Below, piece after piece: positions 60,985 through 64,000 of a stretch of DNA of 64,000 nucleotides. The stretch is from CAYOSU01 sp964541255 (GTDB lineage Bacteria; Bacillota; Clostridia; Christensenellales; CAMQZB01): contig CAZIPL010000003.1 in NCBI GenBank assembly GCA_964541255.1, forward strand, positions 1 through 64,000. Direction: 5' to 3'. The number at the start of each line of letters is the position of its first letter. The first letter of the stretch is position 1. The notes under the pieces are model-generated. The model searched no databases and was not told where the DNA came from. It saw nothing but the letters and a program-made list of their open reading frames with translations. The position numbers and the translations under genes are program-made.

Positions 60985-62364
60985 TTACCCGAAATAATCG
61001 TCGAGGATTTCTTTCAAAATGCCCGTTTCATAAGAATCGCATGTTTTTAAGGTTGACCATTCGGCGTAGATTTCGTCATAAGTCGCCGTTCTTAAATCGA
61101 GTTTAAGCTCTTCGTTGAAAAGGTTCATCTTGTTTACGTAAAGGCCCCAAGAGGTATCCCACCAGCCGTAAGAGACCGTCTTATAGTTCCAAATCGTCCA
61201 GTTATAGCCGCAATCGTCGTAGTACGCAAGCCATTCGCTCCAATCCTCTTTGCTGTCGAAGAATGTGAATTCGCCGATGTAATAAGGAACGTCATAGTGC
61301 CTCATCGCGAAGAGGAAGTCTTGTCCGAAATAGAACAGCTCATAGGGGAGGGTGTCGCGCGACCAGTTATACATATGGATCTGATAGCAGATGTTTTCAT
61401 AGCCGAACTTGTCGGGATTAGGGAAAGAGTTAAACATCCAGCACGATTCAATCGAAATAATGTGCTTGTCGTCAACTTCGCGGATTGCGTCATAGAGTTT
61501 TTTCATGACTTTATGTTGCGCGTTTGTCGTCGAAGCGGTATTTCTGTCTACGGGCTCGTTGACAAGGTCATACATGGCAATTGTCGCAGAAAGGTCAGGG
61601 CGGTCGTTGACGTAATGCTTTGCTATTGCCTGCCACAAGTCGCACATTTCTTGCTGGTATACTTCGTTATCCCAAAACTCGATGCGTCTTGTACCGCAAT
61701 GCTCGTAACCGCTTTGTCCGCCTACAACGCCGTGCATATCTAAGATTGCATAAAGGTCATACTTTTTGCACATTTCGAGGAACCAGTCGAGTCTGTCGAA
61801 AGCATTTTCTTTGAGCGTGAGATTGTCGTCTTCGCCCTCCATGAAGTTGCCGTAATACATAGGAAGCCTTATGACGTTCAAGCCTTGTTCTTTGACGTTT
61901 CGGAAGTCCTCTTCGGTGATGTAGTTGTCGTAATATAAATTCCAAAGCTCTTCGATTTGCTCGTCTGTAAGATTGGGATTGTCGGCAAGAGCTTGTTCAA
62001 TTTCGTCTTGATAGGTTTCGACGTACTCTTCGACGATGCCGTCTTCGTTTATCTTAACGTAGCTTCCATCTGCGTTATACTTTGCTCCGAGCGAGTTGAC
62101 CGTCATCCATCCCTCTTGAAGGAACCAGCTGCCGAAGTTTATTCCCTTAAGGGTAACTCTGTTACCATCCTTGTCGTAAATACCTCTGCCGACGGTGTAG
62201 AGCTCGTCTTGGTTTTTTGTCGCCTCGATTGTGTCGGGGATTTCTTTGAAATATGTCTTTCTGAAAATAAATACGCTGGACAAAAGGAAAATTCCGAAGC
62301 AAAGAGCTAAGGCAACTATTGCAATAAGAACTTTTCCAACTACTTTTAATGCAGTTTTTTTCAT
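60985..62364 (-). CDS. Membrane-anchored glycoside hydrolase family 5
   Basis: 459 residues. An N-terminal membrane helix (about 8-33) with a Lys-rich start acts as an uncleaved anchor or signal, so the enzyme is extracellular. The GH5 core follows: VTLKGINFGSWFLQEGWM, the acid/base E270 in LVNEP, IHMYNWSRD, and the nucleophile E365 in YIGEFTFF, ending WTIWNYK. The family covers cellulases, mannanases and exo-glucanases; the pattern fits an exo-beta-1,3-glucanase-like subgroup, but the substrate is not proven. AAGGAG precedes the ATG. Confidence 0.9.
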   Translation of the reverse strand: MKKTALKVVGKVLIAIVALALCFGIFLLSSVFIFRKTYFKEIPDTIEATKNQDELYTVGRGIYDKDGNRVTLKGINFGSWFLQEGWMTVNSLGAKYNADGSYVKINEDGIVEEYVETYQDEIEQALADNPNLTDEQIEELWNLYYDNYITEEDFRNVKEQGLNVIRLPMYYGNFMEGEDDNLTLKENAFDRLDWFLEMCKKYDLYAILDMHGVVGGQSGYEHCGTRRIEFWDNEVYQQEMCDLWQAIAKHYVNDRPDLSATIAMYDLVNEPVDRNTASTTNAQHKVMKKLYDAIREVDDKHIISIESCWMFNSFPNPDKFGYENICYQIHMYNWSRDTLPYELFYFGQDFLFAMRHYDVPYYIGEFTFFDSKEDWSEWLAYYDDCGYNWTIWNYKTVSYGWWDTSWGLYVNKMNLFNEELKLDLRTATYDEIYAEWSTLKTCDSYETGILKEILDDYFG

Positions 62365-62526
62365 ACCGTTTCTCCTTAAACGCTAAAATATGCGTTTTTA
62401 TGTAAGGCGAATTTTCGCCGACAACATTATAACGCTTTTTTGCTCGTTATGCAATATCATTTTACTTAAAATTGCGACAAAAAACAGAAATCGTTTGCGG
62501 TAGGGATTGTAAGAAGGGGTGGGCAA

Positions 62527-62557
62527 ATAAAAATGCGGAAGCAAATGTGCTTCCGCA
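62527..62557 (-). terminator. Terminator of the sulfatase gene
   Basis: A perfect 10-base stem TGCGGAAGCA/TGCTTCCGCA around a 4-base loop, with a run of T on the minus strand. It lies just past the stop. Confidence 0.9.
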
Positions 62558-62562
62558 AAACG

Positions 62563-63906
62563 TTAATCTTTCCAACCTCTCGGGTTTTCTTCGACCTCAA
62601 GTTTTTTTTCTTCGAGTACTTTTCTAAGCTTTTCGTTGATTTCGGGATAATGCGTCGAAACGTCGTAAGATTCGTTTATATCGTGGTTTAAGTCAAATAG
62701 ATAAGGTCCGTGTTTTTCTCTCGCATACATCGGATTGTCGAGCTTTGTCGGAGCTAAGTATTTGAAGTTGTCTCTGCTTCTTGCGCCGAAAACGTCGGAG
62801 AAGTTCATATAATACATATATTCTTGCGTGTTTTCGTGAGTTTCTCCTCTAAGAAGTGGCATCATATCTACTCCGTCGATAACTCTGTCGGTGGGGAGGT
62901 TGTCAATTCCCGCAAGTTTAAGGAATGTCGGGAAGAAGTCGATGTTCATCGCCGTTTCGTTTATTTCGGTGTTTGGCTTAATAACGTTGGGATAAACCGC
63001 GATAAAGGGAACGATTTGTCCGCCGTCGAGCGACATACACTTTCTGCCTCTGTGAAGACCGGGGTTGCCCTCGTGGAAAGGTCCGTTATCTGAAGTAAAG
63101 ATGAAAAGCGTGTTGTCGGCAATGCCCTTTTCTTCGAGCTTTTTATAGATTTCATCGCACGACCAATCGAGTTCCTCGACGCAGTCGCCGTATGTTCCGC
63201 CAAAGGATTTCCCTGCGAATTTTTCGCTTGCGTGCGCGGGGTGGTGCGGATATGGCGACGCGTAATAAATAAAGAACGGCTCGTCGGCGTTTTCGTCGAT
63301 ATAGCGTGTTATTTCGTCTGTGAGAATGGGGGTTAATTGCGTTTTATCAACATATTCTCTGTCGATGTTTTCGTTCTTATAGAAATGATACGGTTCCATG
63401 TCGACGGAATAATGCGCGCCGTAAAAATAATCGAAGCCCTTGTCGTTCGGAAGACTGGGAGATGCGTCTCCTAAGTGCCATTTGCCGAACATAGCGGTTT
63501 TATATCCGCTTGCTCTGAGGACTTCCGCAACCGTGATTTCGTCGGGAAGAAGTCCGCGAACGCCGCGAGGGAACTGTCCGCTGTTATAAAGTTTTCCCTT
63601 GAAATTGATGTTGGGGAAGAAAACGCCCGTAATATATCCGCGAACGGGGTATCTTCCCGTCAAGCAGGCAAAGCGTGACGGAGAACAAACGGGGCTTGCC
63701 GCGAAGAAGTTGTTCATTTTTACCCCTTTTTTCGAAAGCTCGTCAAGACACGGCGTTTTGATTGCCGTAGCTCCGAAGCACGATATATCGCCGTAGCCCA
63801 TGTCGTCGACAAAAACGAGAACGATATTCGGTCTGTCTTTTCCGCCTTTTTTGATCGACGACAAATATTCGTCGTGACCTTTCATGCGAAATTCTTTTTG
63901 ATTCAT
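62563..63906 (-). CDS. Type I sulfatase
   Basis: 447 residues. The sulfatase signature C74-SPSR-FACLTGRYP contains the Cys that must be converted to formylglycine. Metal ligands include D34-D35 (VFVDDMGYGD) and FIFTSDNGPF. Cys-type sulfatases in anaerobes need a radical-SAM maturase (anSME), not present here. No signal peptide is seen, so it should act in the cytoplasm on an imported sulfated sugar or ester. AGGAG lies 7 bases before the ATG chosen. It lies 198 bases upstream of the GH5 gene on the same strand but with its own terminator. Confidence 0.93.
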   Translation of the reverse strand: MNQKEFRMKGHDEYLSSIKKGGKDRPNIVLVFVDDMGYGDISCFGATAIKTPCLDELSKKGVKMNNFFAASPVCSPSRFACLTGRYPVRGYITGVFFPNINFKGKLYNSGQFPRGVRGLLPDEITVAEVLRASGYKTAMFGKWHLGDASPSLPNDKGFDYFYGAHYSVDMEPYHFYKNENIDREYVDKTQLTPILTDEITRYIDENADEPFFIYYASPYPHHPAHASEKFAGKSFGGTYGDCVEELDWSCDEIYKKLEEKGIADNTLFIFTSDNGPFHEGNPGLHRGRKCMSLDGGQIVPFIAVYPNVIKPNTEINETAMNIDFFPTFLKLAGIDNLPTDRVIDGVDMMPLLRGETHENTQEYMYYMNFSDVFGARSRDNFKYLAPTKLDNPMYAREKHGPYLFDLNHDINESYDVSTHYPEINEKLRKVLEEKKLEVEENPRGWKD

Positions 63907-64000
63907 TCATTTTCTCCTAATAAAGTTGTTAATATATGTTAGCACGAAAAACTGCGCTTGTATATCAAGGAATTGACCTTGATAATAAATATTTGCAAAA

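Noticed and set aside
1..64000. tRNA, rRNA, CRISPR array, transposase or prophage genes
   Set aside because: No T-loop-like tRNA ends, rRNA segments, regularly spaced repeats or integrase/transposase motifs were recognised by eye; tRNAscan and Rfam searches would settle this.

Overview
The window looks like the chromosomal origin region of an anaerobic, AT-rich Bacillota, probably an uncultured gut Clostridia. Supporting genes are an rpmH-rnpA-yidD-yidC-jag cluster, rsmG-parA-parB, dnaN, the spore-associated families YtfJ/GerW and CwlD, GPH-type sugar symporters with AraC regulators, PduL and an iron alcohol dehydrogenase. A finer taxonomic placement cannot be supported from the sequence alone. 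No rRNA, tRNA, CRISPR array, prophage or transposase gene was seen.

Layout. 1-9 kb: a TSUP permease, a Gfo/Idh oxidoreductase, a zinc-ribbon membrane protein with a phosphohexomutase, an HI0933-type flavoprotein, and ftsH. 9.6-15.7 kb: cvpA, two parS sites, DnaA boxes, dnaN, a candidate oriC with DnaA boxes and DnaA-trio-like repeats, rsmG, parA and parB. dnaA is absent. 16-22.5 kb: an orphan ThiF-like E1 enzyme and a four-gene BMP-family (nucleoside-type) ABC importer. 22.6-25.7 kb: a CwlD-like amidase, a cluster of three perfect DnaA boxes, and an AraM/AraL-like dehydrogenase-phosphatase pair.

26-46 kb is accessory and catabolic. It holds three paralogous AraC regulators, three GPH symporters, a large uncharacterised hydrolase-like protein in an operon with a TetR regulator, HU, a DMT transporter, an AlkD-type repair protein, PduL, Ung, an alcohol dehydrogenase and a tyrosine phosphatase. 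A MITE-like repeat family is scattered through this part and also occurs beside the origin. 46-56 kb: a DUF3810 protein, a divergent DeoR regulator/RhaD aldolase pair with a clear operator, a miniature alanyl-tRNA synthetase, and an rluB-dac-ytfJ group. 56.7-64 kb: the rpmH-to-jag operon, galU, a membrane-anchored GH5 glycosidase and a sulfatase.

Functionally, genes around 10-15 kb replicate and segregate the chromosome. The symporter, aldolase, phosphatase, GH5 and sulfatase genes suggest use of plant or host glycans and deoxy-sugars. PduL and the alcohol dehydrogenase fit fermentative disposal of acyl-CoA and reducing equivalents. The best leads are the rearranged, dnaA-less origin with a second DnaA-box cluster 10 kb away, the hydrolase-TetR-symporter operon, the AlaRS without a C-Ala domain, candidate leaderless genes, two overlapping hairpins in the ABC operon, and a G9 tract just after a lipoprotein signal.
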